Shown here: positions 34,686 to 42,947 of the stretch, in pieces | Numbering within the stretch: position 1 is the stretch's first letter | Layout: every line of letters starts with the position of its first letter | NCBI GenBank assembly: GCA_032260385.1 | Contig: JAVVEL010000006.1 | Coordinates: forward strand, 51,664-115,663 | Direction of reading: 5' to 3' | Length of the DNA stretch: 64,000 nucleotides | Source: UBA9300 sp032260385 | GTDB taxonomy: Bacteria > Bacteroidota > Bacteroidia > Bacteroidales > VadinHA17 | Program-made: the position numbers and the translations under genes | The notes under the pieces: generated by a model | Told to the model about the DNA's origin: nothing | The model's database searches: none | What the model saw: only the letters and a program-made list of their open reading frames with translations

Positions 34686-34716
34686 TTGGCAGATTGCTAC
34701 TTAATCATTACTTTTG
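34686..34716 (+). promoter_or_regulatory. Promoter of the SlyD-like gene
   Basis: TTG at 34686-34688, 20 bases, then TACTTTTG at 34709-34716: same spacing as the pta and LexA-like promoters. The predicted start near 34723 gives a 26-base leader. Confidence 0.62.
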
Positions 34717-34748
34717 GCCACTTTAAAACAAATTAAACAGGAAATTTT

Positions 34749-35279
34749 ATGGTAATTGAAAAAGACAGGATGGTATCTCTCAAGTACGTATTGAGAGAAG
34801 GCAGCAAAGAGGGTGATATTGTTGAGGAGGTTAACAATGATAATCCCCTCGAATTTCTTTATGGAGCAGGGCAGATGCTACCTCATTTTGAATCAAATAT
34901 TCAAAACCTGGCTGAAGGTGATAAGTTCGAGTTCAAACTTACTTCCGATCAGGCTTATGGAGATAAGAGGGAGGAGCTGGTAGTAGACCTTCCAATGTCG
35001 GTTTTTGAAATTGATGGGAAAGTTGATGAAAACCTGCTGAAGAAAGGTAACCAGGTACCAATGGCCGATGCCCAGGGGAGGAGGCTGTTGGGTATAGTAC
35101 TGTCACATACTGATACCTCAGTTAAGATGGACTTCAACCATCCAATGGCAGGTGCTGAATTGCATTTCACAGGAGAAATACTTGATGTACGGGAAGCGAC
35201 CAGTGATGAGTTAAACCAGTACAATTCCGGCGGTTGCAGTACATGTGGCAGTCATGATGCTTGCTCGGAAAATTGCTAG
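34749..35279 (+). CDS. SlyD-like FKBP peptidyl-prolyl isomerase
   Basis: A 176-residue FKBP-type proline isomerase and chaperone. The order is FKBP half-domain, inserted flap (about 70-125) and second FKBP segment (MDFNHPMAGAELHFTGEIL), as in SlyD. The signatures PLEFLYGAGQMLPHFE and LTSDQAYGDKRE are clear. The tail NSGGCSTCGSHDACSENC has four cysteines and a histidine, consistent with the metal-binding tails of SlyD proteins. No signal peptide, so cytoplasmic. It is a single gene with a good promoter. Confidence 0.93.
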   Translation: MVIEKDRMVSLKYVLREGSKEGDIVEEVNNDNPLEFLYGAGQMLPHFESNIQNLAEGDKFEFKLTSDQAYGDKREELVVDLPMSVFEIDGKVDENLLKKGNQVPMADAQGRRLLGIVLSHTDTSVKMDFNHPMAGAELHFTGEILDVREATSDELNQYNSGGCSTCGSHDACSENC

Positions 35280-35402
35280 TAGATTGTTTTTTGAATTTTA
35301 TGCTGTATAATATCCCGGACTAATTCATGGGATGATTATTATTCCTAATTTTAGGCGATTTGAATAAATATGAATATTCTGAAATAAGATTATGATATTT
35401 AT

Positions 35403-36713
35403 ATGAAGCTGAAAAAGAAAAAATATCCCCTCTGGGTAAAGATAATCTTCGGGATGATACTTGGCATAATCTGGGGTCTTATTGCCGTAGAAACCGGGCT
35501 TGATAAATTTACCGAAAATTGGGTTAAACCCTGGGGAACAATCTTTATAAAGCTTCTTAAACTGGTCGCTGTTCCCCTTATTTTCGTATCCCTGGTCAAG
35601 GGAATAAGCAGTATAACTGATATTACCAAACTGTCAAGGATTGGCCTGAAAACCGTTGGCCTTTATATGGCTTCTACCGTTATCGCCATTGTCTTCGGAC
35701 TTGTCCTTGTAAATACAGTAAAACCCGGGCATTCGTTCAGCCAGGAGACGCGACAGGAATTTCAGTCCCAGTATGAAAACAATGTAAAGGATTCAGAAGA
35801 TATAGCCGGTCTTGTCAGGGAAAGGCCACCCCTTGCCTTTTTCGAGGATATGGTTCCCGATAATATTTTTGCTGCAAGTGCCGATAATTCGAATATGCTC
35901 CAGGTTATATTCTTCTCAATACTCTTCGCCATAGCCATTATTGTCCTTGAAGCAAAAAAGGTAACAGTAATAAAGGAACTTTTTGACGGGCTGAATGATA
36001 TTATCCTTAAAATAGTGGATATTATCATGCGTTTTGCGCCCATCGGTGTTTTTGCCCTGCTCTCTGCCCTTATAACAGAATTTTCAGGTGATGTGCAGCT
36101 CTTTGTTGCCCTGGGTAAATATGCTGCACTTACCATTGTTGGCCTCCTGTTGATGATATTCGGCCTTTATCCACTCTATATCAGGTTATTTACTAAAATT
36201 AAACCAGGGGACTTCTATAAGAATCTGTTACCGGTCCAGATGGTGGCCTTTTCAACCAGCTCAAGCGCTGCGACACTGCCGGTTACCCTTAAGCAATGTA
36301 CGGAAAAACTGAAGATATCAAAGAGCGTCGCAAATTTTGTTCTTCCGGTGGGAGTAACAATTAATATGGATGGCTCATCCTTTTATCAGGCAATATCTGC
36401 TGTCTTTATAGCCCAGGTTTTTGGTCTTGGCCTTGACATAGGCCAGCAACTAACCATTGTCCTTACAGCCCTGCTGGCATCCATCGGAGCTCCCGGAGTG
36501 CCCGGAGGGGCGGTGATAATGCTGGTTATTGTGCTGAGCTCCGTGGGTATTCCCGCAGAAGGACTTGCCCTTATTATGGGTGTGGAACGACCTCTTGACA
36601 TGATCCGCACTGTTGCTAACGTTACCGGTGACGCTGCCATGACAAGCATAGTAGCATCCACTGAAAATGAGATCGGGGTGGAAGAAGCTGATGATAATGA
36701 CGATGACCTGTAA
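35403..36713 (+). CDS. Dicarboxylate/amino acid:cation symporter (GltP/DctA family), copy 1
   Basis: Inner-membrane Na+ or H+-coupled transporter of the SLC1/DAACS family, 436 residues. The HP1 serine-rich hairpin FSTSSSAATLPVT, the TM7 motif NMDGSSFYQA and the HP2 region GAPGVPGGAVIM are present, with the C-terminal substrate-binding helix DMIRTVANVTGDAAMT. Glutamate, aspartate or a C4-dicarboxylate is the likely cargo. A close paralogue follows after 13 bases. Confidence 0.92.
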   Translation: MKLKKKKYPLWVKIIFGMILGIIWGLIAVETGLDKFTENWVKPWGTIFIKLLKLVAVPLIFVSLVKGISSITDITKLSRIGLKTVGLYMASTVIAIVFGLVLVNTVKPGHSFSQETRQEFQSQYENNVKDSEDIAGLVRERPPLAFFEDMVPDNIFAASADNSNMLQVIFFSILFAIAIIVLEAKKVTVIKELFDGLNDIILKIVDIIMRFAPIGVFALLSALITEFSGDVQLFVALGKYAALTIVGLLLMIFGLYPLYIRLFTKIKPGDFYKNLLPVQMVAFSTSSSAATLPVTLKQCTEKLKISKSVANFVLPVGVTINMDGSSFYQAISAVFIAQVFGLGLDIGQQLTIVLTALLASIGAPGVPGGAVIMLVIVLSSVGIPAEGLALIMGVERPLDMIRTVANVTGDAAMTSIVASTENEIGVEEADDNDDDL

Positions 36714-36726
36714 ACAAATATAGATT

Positions 36727-38031
36727 ATGTGGAAACGTCTGCCTCTGTGGGCTAAGATAATTATTGGAATGGCACTCGGCCTCATCTGGGGGATGATAGC
36801 TACCAGGACAGGCCTGAACAAGTTTACAATTGACTGGATAAAGCCCTGGGGGACAATATTCCTTAAACTGCTGAAGCTTATTGCAGTGCCGCTTATCTTT
36901 GTCTCCCTGGTAAAAGGTATATCAAGCCTTACCGATATCTCCAAACTTTCCAGGATAGGAGTGAAGACTATCACTTACTATATGGTTTCCACTTTGATAG
37001 CCACCACATTCGGTTTATTACTTGTAAATACCGTTAAACCAGGAAATACCTTCCCTGAAGAAAAAAGAGCAGAATTCATGGCCAAATGGCAGGGAACAAT
37101 AGATGAGAGCCAGCTCCTTGCCGAATCAAGCGATCATTCACCACTCAGGTTTATTGAAGATATTGTACCTGATAATATAATCTCAGCTATGGGTGATAAT
37201 TCCCAGATGCTGCAGATTATCTTTTTTGCCATACTTTTTGCAGTTTCCATGGTCCTGGTGAAGGAAAGCCAGGTAAAAACCGTAAAATATATCTTTGACG
37301 GACTGAATGATATAATAATAAAGATTATAGAGCTGATAATGCTGTTCGCTCCCTATGGGGTTTTTGCCCTGCTTGCAGGCGTTGTAGTTGATTTTGCGGG
37401 GGATACCGATATCTTTGTGGCCCTGGGAAAGTATTTTGTAACGGTTATGGTAGGTTTGTTTGTACTGATCCTTGTGCTATATCCAACCTATCTGAAAATA
37501 TTTACAAGAAAAATATCCGTGGGTAAATTCCTGAAAGCAGTGCTGCCTGCCCAGATGGTAGCCTTCTCCACAAGCTCAAGTGCTGCAGCCCTGCCTGTAA
37601 ATATGAGACAGAATACCGAAGAACTGGGCGTTTCGGAAGAAGTTGCCAATTTTGTTCTTCCCGTAGGCGTTACCATAAATATGGATGCAACAGCCTTCTA
37701 CCAGTCGGTAGCAGCGGTTTTTATCGCCCAGGTCTATGGTATAGACCTTACAATTGCCCAGCAGATTACCATTGTCCTGATGGCAACAATGTCATCCATC
37801 GGATCACCGGGCGTTCCCGGCGGTAGCATAGTGCTGGTTATTATGGTGCTTACCTCAGTCGGCCTGCCCGTGGAAGGCCTGGCCCTGATTCTCGGGGTAG
37901 ACCGGCCGCTGGATATGCTGAGGTCATCAGTTAATATAACAGGGGACTCCACAATAGCAAATATTATTAATTACAGTGAACAGAAAAGAAATAATAAATT
38001 AGTAATAAGTACACCGGACCCTCAGCTATAA
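36727..38031 (+). CDS. Dicarboxylate/amino acid:cation symporter, copy 2
   Basis: Tandem paralogue of the preceding gene (434 residues), clearly alike along the whole length (e.g. PLWAKIIIGMALGLIWGM against PLWVKIIFGMILGIIWGL). Differences fall in transport motifs: NMDATAFYQS replaces NMDGSSFYQA, and the HP2 region is GSPGVPGGSIV. These may shift substrate or ion preference. The pair is probably one transcript; an 834-base AT-rich spacer follows. Confidence 0.92.
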   Translation: MWKRLPLWAKIIIGMALGLIWGMIATRTGLNKFTIDWIKPWGTIFLKLLKLIAVPLIFVSLVKGISSLTDISKLSRIGVKTITYYMVSTLIATTFGLLLVNTVKPGNTFPEEKRAEFMAKWQGTIDESQLLAESSDHSPLRFIEDIVPDNIISAMGDNSQMLQIIFFAILFAVSMVLVKESQVKTVKYIFDGLNDIIIKIIELIMLFAPYGVFALLAGVVVDFAGDTDIFVALGKYFVTVMVGLFVLILVLYPTYLKIFTRKISVGKFLKAVLPAQMVAFSTSSSAAALPVNMRQNTEELGVSEEVANFVLPVGVTINMDATAFYQSVAAVFIAQVYGIDLTIAQQITIVLMATMSSIGSPGVPGGSIVLVIMVLTSVGLPVEGLALILGVDRPLDMLRSSVNITGDSTIANIINYSEQKRNNKLVISTPDPQL

Positions 38032-38427
38032 TTCCGGATAGCCTTTCCAAAGTCTTATAAAACACCAATTTCTTCTACTTCAATTAGTGGATTAAAAATT
38101 AATTTCGCTATGTAATGTGTTGTAGATTAAAGAATTAATATTATTTATCCACAAGTTTATCCTCATAAGAATCCATTTTTTCAGTCTGTTCGTGGATCTG
38201 TTCAGGAATTTTTCATTGTTATTCACATATGGAATTACTAATAATCATTCCAGGTACATATTTGTTCCTTGGTATGTTTTCGTGGCAAATAAATCATGAA
38301 GCACTGACAGCTATTAATCCTTTCTTATAAATAATGTGAGGGTAGGAGAGTATATTATAAGGATACATGAGTCGACATAAAATTTAGAAAAGTGAATCAA
38401 TAATGTTACATCTGGCAAAATTAAAAA
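38032..38427. other. AT-rich spacer, first part
   Basis: About 400 bases after the symporter pair with no supported gene on either strand. One imperfect TTACA dyad half (38406-38417) and two CAAAnnTA boxes (minus-strand -7 matches) occur near its right end. Nothing else is recognised. Confidence 0.5.
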
Positions 38428-38520
38428 TCACATATGTAATTCACAATTGTAAAGCCATGATTATTTACTGAATGTACAATTATTTACAAACGTAAAATAG
38501 CTTAAAGTTTATATTTGTAA
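38428..38520. promoter_or_regulatory. Upstream cluster of four TTACA-N2-TGTAA dyads
   Basis: Sites at 38428-38439, 38441-38452, 38484-38495 and 38509-38520 each match nine of ten defined positions of TTACA-N2-TGTAA. The site at 38509-38520 overlaps a plus-strand TATATTTG box (38510-38517). The site at 38484-38495 overlaps a minus-strand TACGTTTG box. This looks like a repressor-controlled, possibly divergent promoter region. Confidence 0.55.
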
Positions 38521-38790
38521 ACATTGTGATTAATATGGAATAATTAAATTTAATACATTAGAAATCAGTTATATATTATTATTATATCAACTAATTAGTG
38601 AATGAAAATAGCGAATTTATGCTTCCGTTGCATTAGATTAAATAAATATTTAAGATTATAGCATTATATACCAGTTATTTACATATCTAATATCAATCAT
38701 TACTTTAAATAGTAGCATAATATAAACAATTGTTTATGAATAATATACCTATCAAGGGCAATGTTCCTGTTTTTATCTGATTTATAAATG
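38521..38790. other. AT-rich spacer between operator clusters
   Basis: Very AT-rich, no convincing gene. It contains one further dyad (38679-38690, nine of ten matches) and the 16-base perfect palindrome ATAAACAATTGTTTAT at 38722-38737. A transcript from the TATATTTG box at 38510 would cross it. Confidence 0.45.
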
Positions 38791-38849
38791 TTACAGATGT
38801 AAAGTATACAATATTACATGTGTGAAATATATTTTATTTACATTTGTAA
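38791..38849 (+). promoter_or_regulatory. Tripartite operator overlapping the XRE gene promoter
   Basis: Three dyads at 38791-38802 (perfect), 38814-38825 (nine of ten) and 38838-38849 (perfect, extended to TTTACATTTGTAAA). Centres are 23 and 24 bases apart, about two helical turns, as in the lambda right operator. The last contains TACATTTG (38839-38846), a -7 box with a predicted start near 38852, 14 bases before the ATG. Binding there would block transcription, so autorepression is likely. Confidence 0.65.
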
Positions 38850-38865
38850 AAACAACTTTATATAC

Positions 38866-39306
38866 ATGAAAGACAGGATAAGGCTATTTATTGGCAGGGA
38901 AAATAAAACATCTTCCCAGTTTGCTGAAGAAATCGGAATACAGCCTTCAGCTGTATCTCATGTTCTGTCCGGTCGGAATAATCCCAGTCTTGATTTTGTG
39001 GTGAAAATGTTGACTGCTTACCCCGAACTGAATACTGACTGGTTACTGTTCGGAAAGGGTGAAATGTACAGGACTGAGACTGGTCCAACATTATTTGAGT
39101 CTGAAAAAGACGATAATTCCGGTATTGATGATTCCGGACTTAAAGATATGAGCTTATTTAACAACATAACGGGACAGAAGGATCCTGCGGAAATTGTCGA
39201 TAATACTGAAATTGATGCTATTAAGGACACTGGAGACACTTTTTCAGAAAGAATAATCATATTCTACCCTGATGGCACCTATAATGAATACAAAAGCCGT
39301 AAATAG
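38866..39306 (+). CDS. XRE-family helix-turn-helix regulator
   Basis: A 146-residue protein with an N-terminal Cro/CI-type HTH: TSSQFAEEIGIQPSAVSHVL forms the helix-turn-helix, followed by NNPSLDFVVKML and TDWLLFGKGEMYR. The C-terminal half is acidic and probably flexible, ending in a short hydrophobic strand (RIIIFYPDGTYNEY) of the kind seen in related Bacteroidota regulators. The ATG at 38866 is chosen because the HTH starts there and the longer frame would run through the operator and promoter. Targets are unknown; eight candidate operators lie upstream. Confidence 0.85.
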   Translation: MKDRIRLFIGRENKTSSQFAEEIGIQPSAVSHVLSGRNNPSLDFVVKMLTAYPELNTDWLLFGKGEMYRTETGPTLFESEKDDNSGIDDSGLKDMSLFNNITGQKDPAEIVDNTEIDAIKDTGDTFSERIIIFYPDGTYNEYKSRK

Positions 39307-39325
39307 CTTATCCACTTTGCCTTTA

Positions 39326-39465
39326 TACTTTTGTCTTTCGTCGTTTGTCTTTCGTCTTTTATCCCTCTGCTCTGTCTGGCTCCTCATTAAATTAACTCAC
39401 AGGGTTAATTTTTAACGATCAGCCCTCTTTGTCGTTTGCCTTTTGTCGTTTGTCTTTCGTCTTTT
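39326..39465 (+). repeat. Pyrimidine-rich GTCGTTTGTCTTTCGTCTTTT repeats
   Basis: The 21-base unit beginning GTCGTTTGTC and ending TTTCGTCTTTT occurs exactly at 39340-39360 and 39445-39465, with partial copies beside both (e.g. TTGTCTTTCG at 39331 and GTCGTTTGCC at 39431). It fills the spacer between the XRE gene and pyrK. Confidence 0.6.
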
Positions 39466-39468
39466 CAT

Positions 39469-39476
39469 TATCTTTG
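39469..39476 (+). promoter_or_regulatory. Putative -7 box for pyrK-pyrD
   Basis: TATCTTTG, predicted start near 39483, ten bases before the pyrK ATG. A TTTG lies 23 bases upstream inside the repeat. Confidence 0.48.
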
Positions 39477-39492
39477 TTCTCAAAATTCAACA

Positions 39493-40260
39493 ATGAGGAT
39501 TGAGGATTTTAAGCTTATAGACAATCGCAGACTTACACGGGATTATTTTATTCTTGACCTGGAAAGCAAAGGCAAACTTCCTGAAATATTGCCCGGGCAG
39601 TTCATTCAACTGAGAGTTGATAATGATAGGAAAACATTTCTCAGAAGACCCATATCTGTTTTTGATGTCGATTACACCAATAACATTATTAGCCTACTGA
39701 TTAAACGGGTAGGGAGTGGCACCATGGCAATGTCAGGGCTGGAGAAAGGAAAAATGGTTAATATTATCTATCCTCTTGGCAACACCTTCAGCCCCGGTCC
39801 TGGCAATGCGAGATCGCTCCTTGTTGGAGGAGGAGTGGGAGTGGCTCCACTATTGATGCTGGCAAAGGCCTTGAAGGCTAGAACACATGATTTCAAATTT
39901 TTGCTGGGCTACCAGACTTCTGAAGATATTATTGAAAAAGAAAGATTTGCCCGTATGGGTGAAATGCTTATCACTACAGATGATGGCAGTTATGGCTATA
40001 AGGGACTGCTTACAGAACACCCTGAACTACATAAATATAATTATGACCGGATTTATTGTTGCGGACCTGAACTAATGATGAAAGCTGTTGCAGCTATCGC
40101 CCGGGACGGTGAGAAATTCTGTGAAGTATCCCTTGAAAATACAATGGCATGTGGTTACGGCGTGTGTCTTTGCTGTGTTGTGGATACTACCAGGGGTAAG
40201 GTCTGTACCTGCACTGAAGGACCTGTTTTTAACATAAATGAACTTAAATGGCAGATTTGA
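39493..40260 (+). CDS. pyrK: Dihydroorotate dehydrogenase electron-transfer subunit
   Basis: Iron-sulfur flavoprotein that passes electrons from the PyrD subunit to NAD+. The FAD-binding FLRRPISVFDVD, the nucleotide-binding LLVGGGVGVAPLLMLAK, and the 2Fe-2S cluster cysteines in CGYGVCLCCVV and VCTCTEGPVF are visible. It has 255 residues from the ATG at 39493; a longer frame would start upstream of the promoter. Its 3' end overlaps pyrD by 13 bases, implying translational coupling. Confidence 0.94.
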   Translation: MRIEDFKLIDNRRLTRDYFILDLESKGKLPEILPGQFIQLRVDNDRKTFLRRPISVFDVDYTNNIISLLIKRVGSGTMAMSGLEKGKMVNIIYPLGNTFSPGPGNARSLLVGGGVGVAPLLMLAKALKARTHDFKFLLGYQTSEDIIEKERFARMGEMLITTDDGSYGYKGLLTEHPELHKYNYDRIYCCGPELMMKAVAAIARDGEKFCEVSLENTMACGYGVCLCCVVDTTRGKVCTCTEGPVFNINELKWQI

Positions 40261-41159
40261 AGGTTGATATAGGCCGGCTTCTTTTGAAGAACCCTGTAAT
40301 GACAGCTTCAGGTACCTGTGGCTTCGGACCTGAAATGGAACCCTTTATCGATGTTTCGTCCCTGGGAGCATTGATTGTGAAAGGAACAACAATTGAAAAA
40401 CGGGAAGGTAATCCCTATCCCAGGATGGCGGAGACTGCCTCAGGGATGCTTAATTCGGTAGGCCTGCAAAATAAGGGATTTGATTATTTCAGGGGAAATA
40501 CATATCCGCTTGTAAGCAGGTACAGTACAGCTGTGATAATAAACGTAAATGGAAGCTCGATAGAAGAATACGTAGATCTTTCGGAAAGGATTAATGACCT
40601 CGAAAATATAGCGGGTATAGAGCTTAATATTTCATGTCCCAATGTCAAAATGGGAGGCATGGCCTTCGGAACTCATCTTCCAACAACTGAAAAAGTTATC
40701 AGGGCAGTTAGAAAAGTCTATCGTAAACACCTGATGGTTAAACTGTCACCGAACGTGACCAGTATAACTGATTTTGCCCGTACTGCAGAGGACCAGGGCT
40801 CCGATTCTGTATCACTTATAAATACGCTGCTTGGAATGGCCGTGGATGCAAAAACCAGGAAACCGGTCCTGTCAACTGTTACCGGTGGACTGTCCGGACC
40901 GGCAATTAAACCTGTTGCCTTAAGAATGGTATGGCAGGTGGCTAAGGCAGTAAATATTCCTGTGATAGGAGTAGGTGGTATCATGAATGCCACTGATGCA
41001 GCTGAATTCATTATTGCAGGTGCCTCAGCAATACAGGTGGGAACAGCCCTCTTTGTCGAACCCACCACACCGGTCGATATTATTAAAGGCCTGAATCAAT
41101 ACCTTGATAATAATGGTTTTAAAAGTGTCACAGACCTCAGGGGCTCCCTGGAAAGCTAA
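40248..41159 (+). CDS. pyrD: Dihydroorotate dehydrogenase, class 1B catalytic subunit
   Basis: FMN enzyme that oxidises dihydroorotate to orotate in pyrimidine synthesis. The class 1B catalytic cysteine is in LNISCPNVKMGG. Other motifs are NPVMTASGTCGFG, MLNSVGLQNKG, LMVKLSPNV, and the FMN-binding IPVIGVGGIMNA and GASAIQVGTALF. Length 303. The partner PyrK is encoded directly upstream, which supports an NAD+-linked enzyme. Confidence 0.95.
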   Translation: MADLKVDIGRLLLKNPVMTASGTCGFGPEMEPFIDVSSLGALIVKGTTIEKREGNPYPRMAETASGMLNSVGLQNKGFDYFRGNTYPLVSRYSTAVIINVNGSSIEEYVDLSERINDLENIAGIELNISCPNVKMGGMAFGTHLPTTEKVIRAVRKVYRKHLMVKLSPNVTSITDFARTAEDQGSDSVSLINTLLGMAVDAKTRKPVLSTVTGGLSGPAIKPVALRMVWQVAKAVNIPVIGVGGIMNATDAAEFIIAGASAIQVGTALFVEPTTPVDIIKGLNQYLDNNGFKSVTDLRGSLES

Positions 41160-41241
41160 TTTTTAAACATATTTTTATTTCACTTATTATTTTCTAATTT
41201 TATGACCTCTAATTATCAAATGTTGTAAATATTAGATCGAC

Positions 41242-41724
41242 ATGGTTAAAAACTTACAGATTGATGCTCTTGACAGACAAATACTGGATATTATAACAAA
41301 AAATGCCCGCATTCCATATCTCGAAGTGGCCAGGGCATGTAATGTATCAGGAGCCGCAATTCATCAAAGGGTGCAGAGACTGATAAGATCAGGTGTGATA
41401 AAAGGATCGGAATTTAAAGTCGACCCCGTTGCAGTCGGCTTTAAAACATGTGCATATATAGGCATATATCTGGAGCACCCGGGACATTACAGGAAGGTAA
41501 TAGAAAAATTCGAAAAAATCCCGGAAATAATTGAATGTCATTACACAACAGGTAATTATTCCTTGTTCATTAAAGTTTATACCACAGATAATGAGCATCT
41601 GCGGGAAGTCCTGACCAACAGTATTCAGACTATTGAAGGCCTTACCCGTACAGAAACTCTCATTTCCCTTGAAGAATCAATAAACAGGCAAATACCGGTT
41701 CTGTCAACCGGGAAGAAAAAATAA
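41242..41724 (+). CDS. Lrp/AsnC-family transcriptional regulator
   Basis: A 160-residue regulator with an N-terminal winged helix (LDRQILDIITKNARIPYLEV, then SGAAIHQRVQRLIRSGVI) and a C-terminal RAM ligand-binding/oligomerisation domain (TCAYIGIYLEH, VIECHYTTGNYSLFIKVY). Such proteins sense amino acids and control their metabolism. It is a single gene after pyrD with an 82-base gap; its regulon is not deducible here. Confidence 0.92.
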   Translation: MVKNLQIDALDRQILDIITKNARIPYLEVARACNVSGAAIHQRVQRLIRSGVIKGSEFKVDPVAVGFKTCAYIGIYLEHPGHYRKVIEKFEKIPEIIECHYTTGNYSLFIKVYTTDNEHLREVLTNSIQTIEGLTRTETLISLEESINRQIPVLSTGKKK

Positions 41725-41830
41725 CTCCTGCCTTCCTGCTTGGAGGTTTTGAAGCCTGGTTGAACGGTTCCCACCAGCCATCCCTCGATCTCTCATCAGC
41801 CTTAGCTTTTTTTGATCCCCACCTGTAATG
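41725..41830 (-). other. GC-richer spacer with open minus frame
   Basis: Noticeably more GC-rich than its surroundings. On the minus strand a frame stays open and would encode a peptide containing DGWWEPFNQASKPPSRKAG. It has no start signal or partner, so it may be a dispersed repeat or gene remnant rather than a gene. Confidence 0.3.
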
Positions 41831-41883
41831 TTTCCTATACTTATTCGTCATCACTATGAAATCAGTTAAACTTAAATCACATA

Positions 41884-42381
41884 ATGATGAAAAAAATGAT
41901 TGCACCCCTATTATTGTTTGTTTTTACAATTTCATTGAATGCTCAGAGTTCAATAGACCGATTGTTTGAAAAATACCAGGGACGTGATGGCTTTGTAACT
42001 GTGACGGTATCCGGTAATTTCCTTAAGATGGTGGGGAAATTTGATGATGGTGACGACGACTTCCTGAAGAATGCCGATAAACTTACTGCCATACGCATTC
42101 TTGCCCAGGAAGATGAGAATATGAATGTTGAAAACTTTTACGACATTGTCATGGATGAACTGGATAAGGGAGGTTATGAAGAAATGGTAAGGGTTAATTC
42201 ATCTGATTCTGACGTGAAAATAATGGTAAAGGCAGAAGGAAAAATATTTACCGAGTTCCTGTTGGTGACGGGTGGCAGTGACAATGCAATAATACAGATT
42301 AAAGGTAAACTGACCGAGGAAATAATAAGGGAAATGTCGGAATCAATAGATGATGATAATCATATGTTTGGGATGAGATAA
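41884..42381 (+). CDS. DUF4252 exported protein, copy 1
   Basis: A 165-residue secreted protein with a signal peptide cleaved near SLNAQ (about residue 20), followed by the DUF4252 fold: FEKYQGRDGFVTVTVSGNFL, then KLTAIRILAQEDE and a C-terminal strand-rich half. DUF4252 proteins are common in Bacteroidota and have no established biochemical role. It opens a five-gene set with an ECF sigma factor, a membrane anti-sigma-like protein and two more DUF4252-type proteins. Confidence 0.85.
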   Translation: MMKKMIAPLLLFVFTISLNAQSSIDRLFEKYQGRDGFVTVTVSGNFLKMVGKFDDGDDDFLKNADKLTAIRILAQEDENMNVENFYDIVMDELDKGGYEEMVRVNSSDSDVKIMVKAEGKIFTEFLLVTGGSDNAIIQIKGKLTEEIIREMSESIDDDNHMFGMR

Positions 42382-42431
42382 AATATTTATTGACTAAATT
42401 TAAAACCTGGTTTACAACAAGCCAATGGATT

Positions 42432-42947
42432 ATGACCAGGAAAGAATTTGAAACTGACATAATACCCTTAAGCAGCACCCTGTACCGTTATGCCTTCCGC
42501 TTCCTCTCAAGTAAAGAAGGAGCGGAAGACGCGGTTCAGGAGGTCTTCCTGAAACTCTGGAAGAAGCGCGATAAACTGTCTGGATATAATAGTGTTCAGG
42601 CATTTGCAATGACTGTGACCCGTAATCACTGTCTCGACAGTTTGAGGAAAAAGAAAATGGAATTTTTTGATGACACTGGGAAAGACGAAGCCAGGGCCTC
42701 TGACATGAACCTTGAGAAGAGCCTGGAAAACAGTGAGAAATTCAGAATAATATCGGGTATAATAGACACTTTGCCTGAAAATTATCGAACAGTAATACAA
42801 CTACGTGATATAGAAGGCTATGAATATGAGGAACTGTCAGAAAAACTGAAGATGGATATAAATAACCTGAGGGTGATTCTCTCAAGGGCAAGAAAAATGG
42901 TAAGGGAAGAAATAAAAAAAAAGAATTATGAACTGGTCAGTGCTTAA
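42432..42947 (+). CDS. ECF-type RNA polymerase sigma factor
   Basis: Extracytoplasmic-function sigma factor of 171 residues. Region 2 is YRYAFRFLSSKEGAEDAVQE split around EDAVQEVFLKLWKKRD, and region 4 is TLPENYRTVIQLRDIEGYEYEEL. The ATG at 42432 is chosen over an upstream TTG at 42390, giving the normal ECF length. It overlaps the next gene by 20 bases, so sigma and presumed anti-sigma are translationally coupled. Confidence 0.92.
   Translation: MTRKEFETDIIPLSSTLYRYAFRFLSSKEGAEDAVQEVFLKLWKKRDKLSGYNSVQAFAMTVTRNHCLDSLRKKKMEFFDDTGKDEARASDMNLEKSLENSEKFRIISGIIDTLPENYRTVIQLRDIEGYEYEELSEKLKMDINNLRVILSRARKMVREEIKKKNYELVSA

Noticed and set aside
38602..38661. 19-codon open frame starting ATGAAAATAGCG in the AT-rich spacer
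   Set aside because: Very short, no conserved motif, and expected by chance in such a region.
38032..38865. Possible prophage or integrative element remnant, suggested by the XRE regulator and AT-rich spacer
   Set aside because: No integrase, structural gene, direct repeat or tRNA attachment site is visible; flanking genes are ordinary.
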